Below are positions 9,507-17,659 of a stretch of 17,659 nt of DNA, piece by piece (the stretch's first letter is position 1; every line of letters begins with the position of its first letter). Under the pieces are notes generated by a model. It did no database searches. It saw only the letters and a list, made by a program, of their open reading frames with translations, and had not been told where the DNA came from. This DNA comes from Actinobacteria bacterium UBA4719 (GTDB taxonomy: Bacteria; Actinomycetota; Actinomycetes; Actinomycetales; Dermatophilaceae). The DNA lies in assembly GCA_002404345.1 (NCBI GenBank), contig DHJN01000212.1, positions 18,428-36,086 on the forward strand. The letters run 5' to 3'. A program made the translations under genes and the position numbers.

Positions 9507-11495
9507 GTGGCCGACCCGTCGTCATACCGCCCCAGACCGGGGGAGATCCCGGTCGAGCCCGGCGTGTACCGCTTTCGGGATGCCGACGGCCGGGTCATCT
9601 ACGTCGGCAAGGCCAAGTCGCTGCGCTCGAGGCTCTCGTCCTACTTCCAGGACCTCTCGGCGCTTCACCCGCGTACGCGTTCGATGGTCACGACCGGTGC
9701 CAGCGTCGAGTGGACCGTCGTCGCGAACGAGGTCGAGGCGCTCCAGCTGGAGTACTCCTGGATCAAGGAGTTCGACCCGCGTTTCAACGTCAAGTACCGC
9801 GACGACAAGTCCTACCCCTACCTCGCGGTCACGATGGGTGAGGAGTTCCCACGCGCTCAGGTGATGCGCGGAGCCAAGCGCAAGGGGACGCGATACTTCG
9901 GTCCTTATGCCCATGCGTGGGCGATCCGCGAGACGCTCGACCAGCTGCTGCGCGTGTTCCCCATGCGCACCTGCAGCAGTGGTGTCTTCACACGGGCCGG
10001 TCAGGTGGGCCGGCCGTGTCTGCTCGGCTACATCGACAAGTGCTCCGCCCCTTGTGTCGACCGGGTCAGCGCCGAGGAGCACCGGGTGATCGCCGAGGAC
10101 TTCTGCGACTTCATGGCCGGCAACACCGGGAAGTTCGTCAAGCGCCTCGAGGCACGGATGAAGGCCGCTGCCGCCGAGCTCGACTACGAGCAGGCGGCCC
10201 GGTTGCGCGACGACCTCGGGGCGCTGACCAGGGCCCTCGAGAAGTCAGCAGTGGTCCTGGCCGATGCGACCGATGCGGACGTGTTCGCCCTCGCAGACGA
10301 TGAGCTCGAGGCTGCGGTCCAGGTCTTTCACGTCCGCGGCGGACGCGTTCGTGGCCAGCGTGGCTGGGTGGTCGAGCGCGGGTCGGAGGACGCCGCGGAG
10401 CTGTCATCGGTTGTCGAACACCTGCTCCAACAGGTTTATGGCGGCGAGTCGCCCGAGGGGGTCCCGCGCGAGGTCCTGGTCCCCGTCCTGCCGCCGGACC
10501 CCCTGCACATGGGGGAGTGGCTCAGCAGGCTGCGCGGCGCGCAGGTCGACCTGAGGGTGCCCCAGCGCGGCGACAAGCGTGCGCTGATGGAGACGGTCAG
10601 GCGCAACGCGGACCAGTCGCTGGTTCGTCACAAGGTGGCCCGGGCGGGGGACCTCACGGCCCGCAGCCTGGCGATGCAGGAGCTCCAGGACGGGCTCGAC
10701 CTGGTCAGTGCACCGCTGCGGATCGAATGCTTCGACGTCAGCCATGTGCAGGGCACCAACGTCGTGGCCTCAATGGTGGTGTTCGAGGATGGACTGCCGC
10801 GCAAGGCCGAGTACCGCCGGTTCATCGTCAAGGCAGCCATGGCACGCAGGGGGCCGGGCGGTGAGGTCAACCGGCAGATCGACGACACGGCGGCCATGCA
10901 TGAGGTGCTGACCCGGCGGTTCAAGCGCTATCTCGAGGACCGGTTCAAAGCAGGCGATGTCGAGGGCATGGCGCTCGATCCTGACACCGGCCGACCGCGA
11001 CGGTTCGCCTACCCGCCCAACCTTGTCGTCGTCGACGGTGGCCTTCCCCAGGTCAACGCGGCTCGCGCAGCGTTGGCGGAGCTGGGGATCGACGACATCG
11101 CACTGGTGGGCCTGGCAAAGCGTCTCGAAGAGGTCTGGATCCCCGGTCAGACGTTTCCCGTGATCCTTCCGCGCACGAGTGAGGGTCTATACCTCTTGCA
11201 GAGAGTGAGGGATGAGGCGCACCGGTTCGCCATCACGTTCCACCGCCAGCGGAGGTCAAAGGCCATGACCTCCAGCGTGCTGGATGACATCCCTGGTCTG
11301 GGTGAGGTCCGGCGCAAGGCGTTGCTGCGGCATTTCGGCTCGGTCAAGCGACTCAGGGAAGCCTCGGTGGAGCAGATTCAGGAGGTGCCCGGGATCGGCG
11401 TCGCTCTGGGTGCCACCATTGATCGAACACTGCACCACCCGGCGACCCAGCCCGCACCGGCCGTCAACGTGACGACCGGCGAACTGTTCGACTAG
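9507..11495 (+). CDS. uvrC: Excinuclease ABC subunit C (UvrC)
   Basis: UvrC makes both incisions around a UvrB-bound lesion in nucleotide excision repair. The 662-residue protein shows the N-terminal GIY-YIG nuclease (GVY at 19-21, [11 protein letters not shown] at 32-42) and four cysteines at about 156, 171, 179 and 183 in the position of the family's iron-sulfur site. A UVR UvrB-contact motif lies near 212-246 ([13 protein letters not shown]). The RNase H-like nuclease has Asp in FDVSH (410), QIDD (459-460) and VVVDGG (510) and His in DEAHRF (572). Tandem helix-hairpin-helix motifs occupy ~590-635 ([24 protein letters not shown]). All catalytic positions look intact. GTG 9507 is chosen because family homology begins soon after (PGVYRF). 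It heads a close run with rapZ, 15 bases downstream. Confidence 0.97.
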   Translation: MADPSSYRPRPGEIPVEPGVYRFRDADGRVIYVGKAKSLRSRLSSYFQDLSALHPRTRSMVTTGASVEWTVVANEVEALQLEYSWIKEFDPRFNVKYRDDKSYPYLAVTMGEEFPRAQVMRGAKRKGTRYFGPYAHAWAIRETLDQLLRVFPMRTCSSGVFTRAGQVGRPCLLGYIDKCSAPCVDRVSAEEHRVIAEDFCDFMAGNTGKFVKRLEARMKAAAAELDYEQAARLRDDLGALTRALEKSAVVLADATDADVFALADDELEAAVQVFHVRGGRVRGQRGWVVERGSEDAAELSSVVEHLLQQVYGGESPEGVPREVLVPVLPPDPLHMGEWLSRLRGAQVDLRVPQRGDKRALMETVRRNADQSLVRHKVARAGDLTARSLAMQELQDGLDLVSAPLRIECFDVSHVQGTNVVASMVVFEDGLPRKAEYRRFIVKAAMARRGPGGEVNRQIDDTAAMHEVLTRRFKRYLEDRFKAGDVEGMALDPDTGRPRRFAYPPNLVVVDGGLPQVNAARAALAELGIDDIALVGLAKRLEEVWIPGQTFPVILPRTSEGLYLLQRVRDEAHRFAITFHRQRRSKAMTSSVLDDIPGLGEVRRKALLRHFGSVKRLREASVEQIQEVPGIGVALGATIDRTLHHPATQPAPAVNVTTGELFD

Positions 11496-11510
11496 ACAGC
11501 GAGGACAGTA

Positions 11511-12404
11511 ATGACACCCGCCCCTCCCGTCAACGACTCCGATGCGACCGAGCTGGTCATCCTCACGGGCATGAGCGGCGCCGGTCGCAGCACTGCAGCC
11601 AATGTGCTGGAGGACCTGGGCTGGTATGTCGTCGACAACCTTCCGCCGCAGCTGATGCTTCCGATGGCCACGCTCGCAGCCGAGGCTTCCCATGGCGGTG
11701 TGACCAAGGTGGCTGCGGTGATCGACGTCCGCAGTCGGACCTTCTTCGCCGCCTTCCGTGACGCCCTGCAGTCCTTGCGAGGGATGGGCTGGGCGCCGAG
11801 GGTGATCTTCGTCGACGCCACCGACGAGGCCCTGGTCCGACGGTTCGAGAGCGTGCGCCGCCCGCACCCCCTGCAGGCTCAGGGAAGGATGCTGGACGGC
11901 ATCACCCAGGAACGCGAGCTGTTGGGGGACCTGCGCTCCGAGGCGGACGTCCTGATCGACACCTCCGGCCTGAATGTGCACCAGCTGTCGGCCAAGGTGT
12001 CCCAGATCTTCGCTGGTTCTGACGGGCCCCGACTGCGCATCGCCGTGATGTCCTTCGGCTTCAAGTACGGCATCCCCCTGGATGCCGACCTGGTCTTCGA
12101 CATGCGTTTCCTGCCGAACCCGTTCTGGATCCCGGAGCTCCGGTCCAAGAACGGCACGGACCCGGCGGTGGCCGCCTACGTCATGAACAAGCGCGGGGCA
12201 GCGGAGTTCGTCGACCGGGTCGTCGACCTGATGCAGCCGATGATTATCGGCTACCAACGTGAGGGACGGCGCTACATCACCCTGTCCGTGGGCTGTACCG
12301 GTGGCAAGCATCGCTCGGTGGCCGTTGCAGAGTCGCTTGCGGCCAGGCTGAACGGCGAGGACGTGGCCACGATCCTGGTCCACCGCGATCTGGGGCGCGA
12401 GTGA
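11511..12404 (+). CDS. rapZ: RapZ/YvcJ-family nucleotide-binding protein
   Basis: RapZ proteins bind nucleotides; in Escherichia coli the homologue is an RNA adaptor controlling glucosamine-6-phosphate synthase. In actinobacteria the role is less clear, since that small-RNA system is not expected. The 297-residue protein has a P-loop GMSGAGRS at 20-27 followed by LEDLGWYVVDNLPP (about 33-46), and the conserved C-terminal domain with FGFKYGIP (182-189), RFLPNPFW (199-206) and GCTGGKHRSV (261-270). The P-loop carries Arg where Lys is usual, which I recall as common in actinobacterial members. The ATG has GAGGA upstream. The stop overlaps the yvcK start by four bases (GTGA), indicating coupled translation. 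Confidence 0.95.
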   Translation: MTPAPPVNDSDATELVILTGMSGAGRSTAANVLEDLGWYVVDNLPPQLMLPMATLAAEASHGGVTKVAAVIDVRSRTFFAAFRDALQSLRGMGWAPRVIFVDATDEALVRRFESVRRPHPLQAQGRMLDGITQERELLGDLRSEADVLIDTSGLNVHQLSAKVSQIFAGSDGPRLRIAVMSFGFKYGIPLDADLVFDMRFLPNPFWIPELRSKNGTDPAVAAYVMNKRGAAEFVDRVVDLMQPMIIGYQREGRRYITLSVGCTGGKHRSVAVAESLAARLNGEDVATILVHRDLGRE

Positions 12405-13339
12405 GCCGCCCCGTCGTCGTCGCCCTTGGCGGCGGGCACGGCCTGGCCGCCTCGCTCGCGGCACTGCGGCTGATCACCGACCAGATCACGGCTGTGGTGA
12501 CGGTCGCCGACGACGGCGGGTCGAGCGGACGGCTGCGTGACGAGTTCGACGTGCTTCCGCCGGGAGACCTGCGGATGGCGCTGGCCGCGCTGTGTGATGA
12601 CACGGAATGGGGCCACCAGTGGCGCGACGTGCTTCAGCACCGGTTCGCCGGCGACGGTCAGCTCGGTGGACACGCGGTCGGCAACCTGTTGATCGTCTCG
12701 TTGTGGGACCTGCTTGGGGACACCGTCGGCGGTCTGGATCTGGTTGGCCGGTTGCTCAACGCTCGCGGCCGGGTCTTGCCGATGGCCGCGGTGCCACTCA
12801 ACATCGAGGCCAGCGTCATGGGCGCGGACCCTGGTCAACCGCTCGAGATCGCGACGGTCTGTGGCCAGGCGGCAGTCGCCAGGACCAGGGGACGGGTTCT
12901 GTCGGTGCGGCTCAACCCGCAGGAGCCGCCCGCCTGCGACCAGGCGGTGGCGGCCATCCACGCCGCCGACTGGGTGATCCTGGGGCCCGGTTCCTGGTTC
13001 ACCTCCGTCATGCCGCACCTCCTGGTTCCCGGTATCCATGACGCCCTCATCGAGACTCCAGCCAAACGCGTGCTCACCCTCAACCTCGTGATGCATACCG
13101 GTGAGACCGTGGGCTTCTCGGCAAAGAACCACCTCGAGGTCCTGGCCGCACATGCTCCCGAGCTACACCTGGACGTGGTGCTCGCCGACCCGGACATCGT
13201 CGAGGACGAGGCGCTGCTACGGCGCGTTGCCGGGGACATGGGGGCCGAGCTGGTCCTTGCCCGCGTGGGCGACCATGGGCGGGCGGGTCATCACGACTCG
13301 CTGCGGCTTGCCGCGGCATACCGAGACATCATCGGCTGA
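12401..13339 (+). CDS. yvcK: YvcK/CofD-like gluconeogenesis factor
   Basis: YvcK-type proteins resemble the CofD phospholactate transferase fold and bind UDP-sugars. In Bacillus and mycobacteria they are needed for growth on gluconeogenic carbon sources and influence cell-wall synthesis. The 312-residue product starts with GGGHGLAASLAAL (about 10-22) and contains VADDGGSSGRLR (35-46) and PPGDLR (53-58), the family's nucleotide/phosphate-binding blocks. It also has GNLLI near 93-97. Length is normal. The GTG start overlaps the rapZ stop. Position between rapZ and whiA is the conserved Gram-positive arrangement and strongly supports the call. No metal or catalytic residue appears to be missing. 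Confidence 0.95.
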   Translation: MSRPVVVALGGGHGLAASLAALRLITDQITAVVTVADDGGSSGRLRDEFDVLPPGDLRMALAALCDDTEWGHQWRDVLQHRFAGDGQLGGHAVGNLLIVSLWDLLGDTVGGLDLVGRLLNARGRVLPMAAVPLNIEASVMGADPGQPLEIATVCGQAAVARTRGRVLSVRLNPQEPPACDQAVAAIHAADWVILGPGSWFTSVMPHLLVPGIHDALIETPAKRVLTLNLVMHTGETVGFSAKNHLEVLAAHAPELHLDVVLADPDIVEDEALLRRVAGDMGAELVLARVGDHGRAGHHDSLRLAAAYRDIIG

Positions 13340-13366
13340 CCGGTTCCGAAGTTGCAGACGAGTGGC

Positions 13367-13370
13367 AGGA
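13367..13370 (+). promoter_or_regulatory. Ribosome binding site fixing the whiA start
   Basis: AGGA lies eight bases before ATG 13379. It supports that start over the upstream TTG 13352 and over ATG 13370, for which no properly spaced site is seen. Confidence 0.55.
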
Positions 13371-13378
13371 TGGCCCGT

Positions 13379-14359
13379 ATGGCAATGACGGCAAGGGTCA
13401 AGGACGAGCTGAGCCGGCTCACGGTGACCAAGCCCTGCTGTCGCAAGGCTGAGGTGGCCACCACGTTGAGGTTCGCCGGGGGGCTGCACATCGTCGGCGG
13501 TCGGATCGTGGTCGAGGCCGAGCTGGATACCGCCGCGGCCGCGCGCAGGCTGCGCAAGGACCTCTCCGACGTCTATGGCCACGGCAGTGAGATCCTCGTG
13601 CTGTCCGCCGGGGGACTACGTCGGGGCAGTCGCTACGTCGTAGGGGTCGTCCAGGACGGTGAGGCTCTGGCCCGTCAGACCGGGCTGATCGATGGCCGCG
13701 GTCGCCCGGTGCGTGGCCTGCCCCCGCGGGTGGTCAGCGGTTCGGTCTGCGACGCCGAGTCCGCCTGGCGCGGTGCGTTTCTTGCGCACGGATCCCTGAC
13801 CGAGCCCGGTCGGTCCGCTGCCCTTGAGATCACCTGCCCCGGTCCTGAGGCCGCGCTCGCGCTCGTTGGTGCGGCGAGGCGACTTGGCTTACAGGCCAAG
13901 GCTCGCGAGGTGCGCGGCGTGGACCGCGTCGTCATCCGCGACGGCGACGCGATCGGCGACATGCTGACCAAGCTCGGTGCCCATGACGCAAAGCTGGCCT
14001 GGGAGGAGCGCCGGATGCGGCGCGAGGTGCGGGCGACCGCCAACCGGCTGGCCAACTTCGATGATGCCAACCTGCGCCGTTCCGCGCGGGCTGCCGTTGC
14101 GGCCGGCGCCCGGGTCGAGCGCGCGTTGGAGATCCTGGGCACCGACGTCCCGGACCACCTGCGCGAAGCCGGGAAGCTGCGCCTGAAGCACAAGGAGGCC
14201 AGCCTCGAGGAGCTCGGCCAGCTCGCTGAGCCGCAGATGACCAAGGACGCGGTCGCAGGCCGGATCCGTCGGCTGCTGGCCATGGCGGACAAGCGGGCGA
14301 GCGACCTGGGCGTCGCCGGTACGGATGCCAACCTCACGGCCGACATGCTTGACGCCTGA
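13379..14359 (+). CDS. whiA: Sporulation/cell-division transcription factor WhiA
   Basis: WhiA combines a homing-endonuclease-like (LAGLIDADG) N-terminal fold with a C-terminal helix-turn-helix. In Streptomyces it works with WhiB to switch on sporulation-septation genes, and homologues occur in non-sporulating Gram-positives. The 326-residue product shows VKDELSRL and CCRKAEV near the N-terminus, [52 protein letters not shown], and [20 protein letters not shown]. The C-terminal HTH segment is [25 protein letters not shown] (given in outline). The frame opens at TTG 13352, but I choose ATG 13379 ([10 protein letters not shown]) because it matches the family start and has AGGA eight bases upstream. 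A 20-bp tandem repeat begins inside the last codons and continues past the stop. Confidence 0.97.
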   Translation: MAMTARVKDELSRLTVTKPCCRKAEVATTLRFAGGLHIVGGRIVVEAELDTAAAARRLRKDLSDVYGHGSEILVLSAGGLRRGSRYVVGVVQDGEALARQTGLIDGRGRPVRGLPPRVVSGSVCDAESAWRGAFLAHGSLTEPGRSAALEITCPGPEAALALVGAARRLGLQAKAREVRGVDRVVIRDGDAIGDMLTKLGAHDAKLAWEERRMRREVRATANRLANFDDANLRRSARAAVAAGARVERALEILGTDVPDHLREAGKLRLKHKEASLEELGQLAEPQMTKDAVAGRIRRLLAMADKRASDLGVAGTDANLTADMLDA

Positions 14360-14387
14360 GAGACCGCCTTGACGCCGCAGAGACCGC
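14348..14387. repeat. 20-bp tandem repeat straddling the whiA stop
   Basis: Copy one (14348-14367) and copy two (14368-14387) differ at two of 20 positions, and a partial third copy continues to about 14394. The whiA TGA (14357-14359) lies in copy one. Two mismatches fall at the stop itself: copy two has gc where copy one has tg. Confidence 0.85.
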
Positions 14388-14388
14388 G

Positions 14389-14420
14389 TTGTCGTCCACC
14401 CTTGGGGCATCCCCTAGGGT
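14389..14420 (+). promoter_or_regulatory. Candidate gap-pgk-tpiA promoter with overlapping inverted repeat
   Basis: TAGGGT (14415-14420) resembles an actinobacterial -10. The nearest -35-like hexamer, TTGTCG (14389-14394), is 20 bases away, longer than ideal. An imperfect inverted repeat, ccttgggg-cat-cccctagg (14400-14418, one mismatch), overlaps the -10. It could be an operator for a glycolytic regulator or the tail of a whiA terminator. Confidence 0.35.
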
Positions 14421-14428
14421 CGGGTTGA

Positions 14429-15496
<1,068 letters not shown>

Positions 15497-15503
15497 CCGC
15501 ACG

Positions 15504-16715
15504 ATGAGGACCGCACACGACCTGATCCTGGCCGGTGGCCTACGCGGGAAGCGCGTCCTGGTCCGCAGCGACCTGAACGTCCCTCTCGATGCCGATGGCA
15601 CCATCAGCGACGACGGTCGGGTGCGGGCGTCCTTGCCCACCATCAAGGCTCTGAGCGAGGCGGGCGCGCGCGTTGTCGTGTGCGCCCACCTCGGCCGGCC
15701 CAAGGGGGCACCTGAGGCCAGGTACTCCCTGGCTCCTGTGGCCCACCGCCTTCAGGAGCTTCTCGGCGCCCCCGTCGCCTTCGCCGCCGACACGGTGGGG
15801 GAGTCAGCCCGGTCCGCTGTTCGCAGGCTTTGGGACGGGCAGGTCGCGTTGCTGGAGAACTTGAGGTTCAATCCGGGCGAGACGTCCAAGGACGATGCCG
15901 CCCGCGGTGCGTTCGCTGACGAGCTGGCTTCTCTTGCAGACGTTTTCGTCAGCGACGGGTTCGGTGTCGTGCACCGCAAACAGGCCAGCGTGTATGACGT
16001 GGCGCAGCGACTGCCGCACGCCTGTGGCGCGCTCGTCCAGACCGAGATCGCGGCGCTCAAGCGCCTCACCGAGTCGCCAGAGCGCCCCTACGCCGTCGTG
16101 CTCGGAGGCGCCAAGGTCAGTGACAAGCTCGGAGTCATCGCGAACCTGATGCAGACCGCCGACCGTCTGCTGATCGGTGGCGGCATGGTCTTCACCTTTC
16201 TCGCGGCGCAGGGCCACGAGGTCGGCAAGAGCCTGCTCGAGGCGGAGCAGATTGACGCGGTCAAGGGCTACCTCGACCAGGCCAGGGAGCTTGGCGTCGA
16301 AATCATCCTGCCGACGGATATCGTTGCGGCTACAGCGTTCTCGGCGCAGGCAGAGCACAGTGTGGTCGACGCAAACCGCATTCCCGCGGACTGGATGGGC
16401 CTCGATATCGGTCCCGAGTCGGCAAAGGCGTTCGCAGCCAAGCTGATCGACGCCCGCACCGTCTTCTGGAACGGCCCGATGGGTGCCTTCGAGATGCCTC
16501 CCTACGCATCCGGCACCAAGGCCGTCGCCGAGGCGCTGGCCGAGGCCACTGCCCTGGGTGCGCTCACGGTCATCGGTGGTGGCGACTCGGCTGCGGCGCT
16601 GCGGCGGTTCGGCTTTGAGGACAGCCAGTTCGGGCACATCTCGACCGGTGGAGGTGCCAGCCTGGAGTACCTCGAGGGCAAGCAGCTCCCCGGCCTCACA
16701 GTTCTGGAGGGCTGA
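15504..16715 (+). CDS. pgk: Phosphoglycerate kinase
   Basis: The enzyme transfers the acyl phosphate of 1,3-bisphosphoglycerate to ADP in cytosolic glycolysis. The 403-residue protein has RSDLNVP at 21-27, HLGRP at 62-66, [11 protein letters not shown] near 117-126, GGAKVSDK at 201-208, WNGPMG at 322-327, GGGDSAAA at 358-365, and [15 protein letters not shown] at 378-392, all in the expected order, so it should be active. There is no clear Shine-Dalgarno sequence before the ATG. With only 7 bases separating it from gap, translation is probably coupled. The start agrees with family length. tpiA begins 5 bases after the stop. Confidence 0.98.
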   Translation: MRTAHDLILAGGLRGKRVLVRSDLNVPLDADGTISDDGRVRASLPTIKALSEAGARVVVCAHLGRPKGAPEARYSLAPVAHRLQELLGAPVAFAADTVGESARSAVRRLWDGQVALLENLRFNPGETSKDDAARGAFADELASLADVFVSDGFGVVHRKQASVYDVAQRLPHACGALVQTEIAALKRLTESPERPYAVVLGGAKVSDKLGVIANLMQTADRLLIGGGMVFTFLAAQGHEVGKSLLEAEQIDAVKGYLDQARELGVEIILPTDIVAATAFSAQAEHSVVDANRIPADWMGLDIGPESAKAFAAKLIDARTVFWNGPMGAFEMPPYASGTKAVAEALAEATALGALTVIGGGDSAAALRRFGFEDSQFGHISTGGGASLEYLEGKQLPGLTVLEG

Positions 16716-16720
16716 AACCC

Positions 16721-17554
16721 ATGGCACGAGCGGCGGGCTCACGCACGGACTCACACATATCGTCCAACCGCACGCCGCTCATGGCGGGCAACTGGAAGAT
16801 GAACCTCGACCATCTTCAGGCCACGCACCTGGTCCAGAAGCTCGACTGGACCCTTGGTGACGCCAAGCACGACTACGGCGCGGTCGAGGTCGCCGTCCTC
16901 GTGCCGTTCACGGACCTGCGCAGCGTCCAGACGCTCATCGAGGGCGACCGGTTGTTCCTGCGACACGGGGCCCAGGACCTGTCGGTGCACGACAGTGGCG
17001 CCTACACCGGTGAGATCTCGGGCGCGTTCCTGTCCAAGCTGGGCTGCACCTATGTGGCGGTCGGCCACAGTGAGCGCCGGCAGTACCACGCCGAGGACGA
17101 CGCCGTGGTGGCCGCCAAGGTCAAGGCGGCATACAAGCACGGTCTGACCCCGATCCTGTGCTGTGGCGAGGGTCTCGGGGTGCGCAAGACGGGTGAACAG
17201 GTCCAGCACGTGCTGGCGCAGATCGACGCCGCCCTGGACGGTGTCACGCCTGAGCAGGTGCGCTCCATCGTCATCGCCTACGAGCCGATCTGGGCCATCG
17301 GGACCGGCGAGGTGGCGACTCCGGCGGACGCGCAGGAGGTTTGTTCGGCGATCCGCACCAGGCTGGCCGAGCTGTACTCAGGCGACATCGCGGACGGCAT
17401 ACGGATCCTTTACGGAGGTTCCGTCAAGGCCGGCAACGTCGCCTCGATCATGAGCCAGAGCGACGTGGACGGAGCGCTGGTCGGTGGGGCCTCGATCGTG
17501 GCAGACGAGTTCGTGTCGATCTGTCGCTACCGCGACCACCTCACCGCCGGCTGA
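16721..17554 (+). CDS. tpiA: Triose-phosphate isomerase
   Basis: This enzyme interconverts dihydroxyacetone phosphate and glyceraldehyde-3-phosphate. The 277-residue protein has GNWKMN at 23-28 (Asn24 and Lys26 catalytic), VGHSERR at 114-120 (His116), [10 protein letters not shown] at 187-196 (Glu188), and the phosphate-binding LYGGSVK (given as [11 protein letters not shown] near 229-239). ATG 16721 has GGAGGG about ten bases upstream, at the end of pgk. This start gives a polar N-terminal extension of about 16 residues ([15 protein letters not shown]) before the usual [12 protein letters not shown]. The next ATG lies inside the first strand and would remove part of the fold, so the upstream ATG is kept. 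It is the last complete gene of the operon. Confidence 0.97.
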   Translation: MARAAGSRTDSHISSNRTPLMAGNWKMNLDHLQATHLVQKLDWTLGDAKHDYGAVEVAVLVPFTDLRSVQTLIEGDRLFLRHGAQDLSVHDSGAYTGEISGAFLSKLGCTYVAVGHSERRQYHAEDDAVVAAKVKAAYKHGLTPILCCGEGLGVRKTGEQVQHVLAQIDAALDGVTPEQVRSIVIAYEPIWAIGTGEVATPADAQEVCSAIRTRLAELYSGDIADGIRILYGGSVKAGNVASIMSQSDVDGALVGGASIVADEFVSICRYRDHLTAG

Positions 17555-17659
17555 GAGCGCACCCTGAGCAGATAGCCGTCGCGACTGACCGTGAGTCGGG
17601 GCGGCTGGGCGAGGGCCGTCAGGTACTCTGTGCCCTGGGTCGTGCTTGGTGCGACCGGG
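17555..17659. other. Downstream region of tpiA, cut by the window edge
   Basis: About 100 bases follow tpiA. There is a weak 5-bp hairpin (17582-17586 with 17594-17598), a -10-like TACTCT at 17624-17629, and a short stem ggtcg...cgacc (17638-17656) at the very edge. In many actinobacteria secG follows tpiA on the same strand, so this may be the secG promoter and leader; no secG coding sequence is visible. A minus-strand frame is also open here from the edge to a TAG at 17529-17527, which I do not call. Confidence 0.35.

Noticed and set aside
11568..11591. RapZ P-loop has Arg in place of the usual Lys (GMSGAGRS)
   Set aside because: I recall the same substitution in other actinobacterial RapZ proteins, so it is probably a lineage trait and not a loss of function in this gene.
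17527..17659. Minus-strand open frame of about 44 codons entering from the right edge and overlapping the tpiA 3' end
   Set aside because: It is incomplete and has no recognisable motif, and an opposite-strand gene would break the usual tpiA-secG linkage. Most frames stay open over this length at such GC content. Sequence beyond the edge would settle it.

Overview
The window is a stretch of chromosome from a high-GC Gram-positive bacterium (Actinomycetota). The evidence is the strongly GC-biased third codon positions, the frequent GTG starts, a WhiA protein whose conserved blocks match those I know from Streptomyces WhiA, and the gene order uvrC-rapZ-yvcK-whiA-gap-pgk-tpiA, which is a conserved actinobacterial neighbourhood. 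A Micrococcales/Intrasporangiaceae-like host is my guess and is not proven by the sequence.

Layout from left to right. (1) 1-71: a 9-bp tandem repeat and a probable promoter ahead of uvrA. (2) 72-3134 (+): uvrA, the damage-recognition ATPase of nucleotide excision repair, with a lysine/alanine-rich C-terminal tail. (3) 3263-8783 (-): a five-gene branched-chain amino acid (or related amide/polar amino acid) ABC importer, transcribed livJ-livH-livM-livG-livF. The last four genes are joined by 4-bp stop/start overlaps, and livJ is separated from livH by a 15-bp perfect hairpin and three 14-bp direct repeats. (4) 8784-8982: a divergent intergenic region. (5) 8983-9450 (+): a small secreted lipoprotein with a cupredoxin-type copper site on a PTAAA-repeat stalk. 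(6) 9507-14359 (+): uvrC, rapZ, yvcK and whiA, closely packed. (7) 14492-17554 (+): the glycolytic operon gap-pgk-tpiA. (8) 17555-17659: downstream region cut by the window edge.

How it works together. UvrA and UvrC belong to the same repair pathway (UvrB is not in the window). RapZ, YvcK and WhiA are a regulatory trio linked in Gram-positive bacteria to carbon and cell-wall metabolism and, in actinobacteria, to cell division and sporulation. They sit directly upstream of three consecutive enzymes of lower glycolysis. The liv importer and the cupredoxin lipoprotein lie between uvrA and uvrC and are the least conserved-looking part of the layout.

I found no CRISPR array, transposase, phage gene, rRNA or tRNA, and no convincing novel multi-gene system. 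The most interesting signals are non-coding or low-complexity. Short tandem duplications recur at gene boundaries, two of them straddling stop codons. There is a strong hairpin inside the liv operon, a repeated promoter-to-start spacing that suggests leaderless mRNAs, a G8 tract in the cupredoxin stalk, and a histone-tail-like extension on UvrA. Longest gene-free stretch: about 200 bases.
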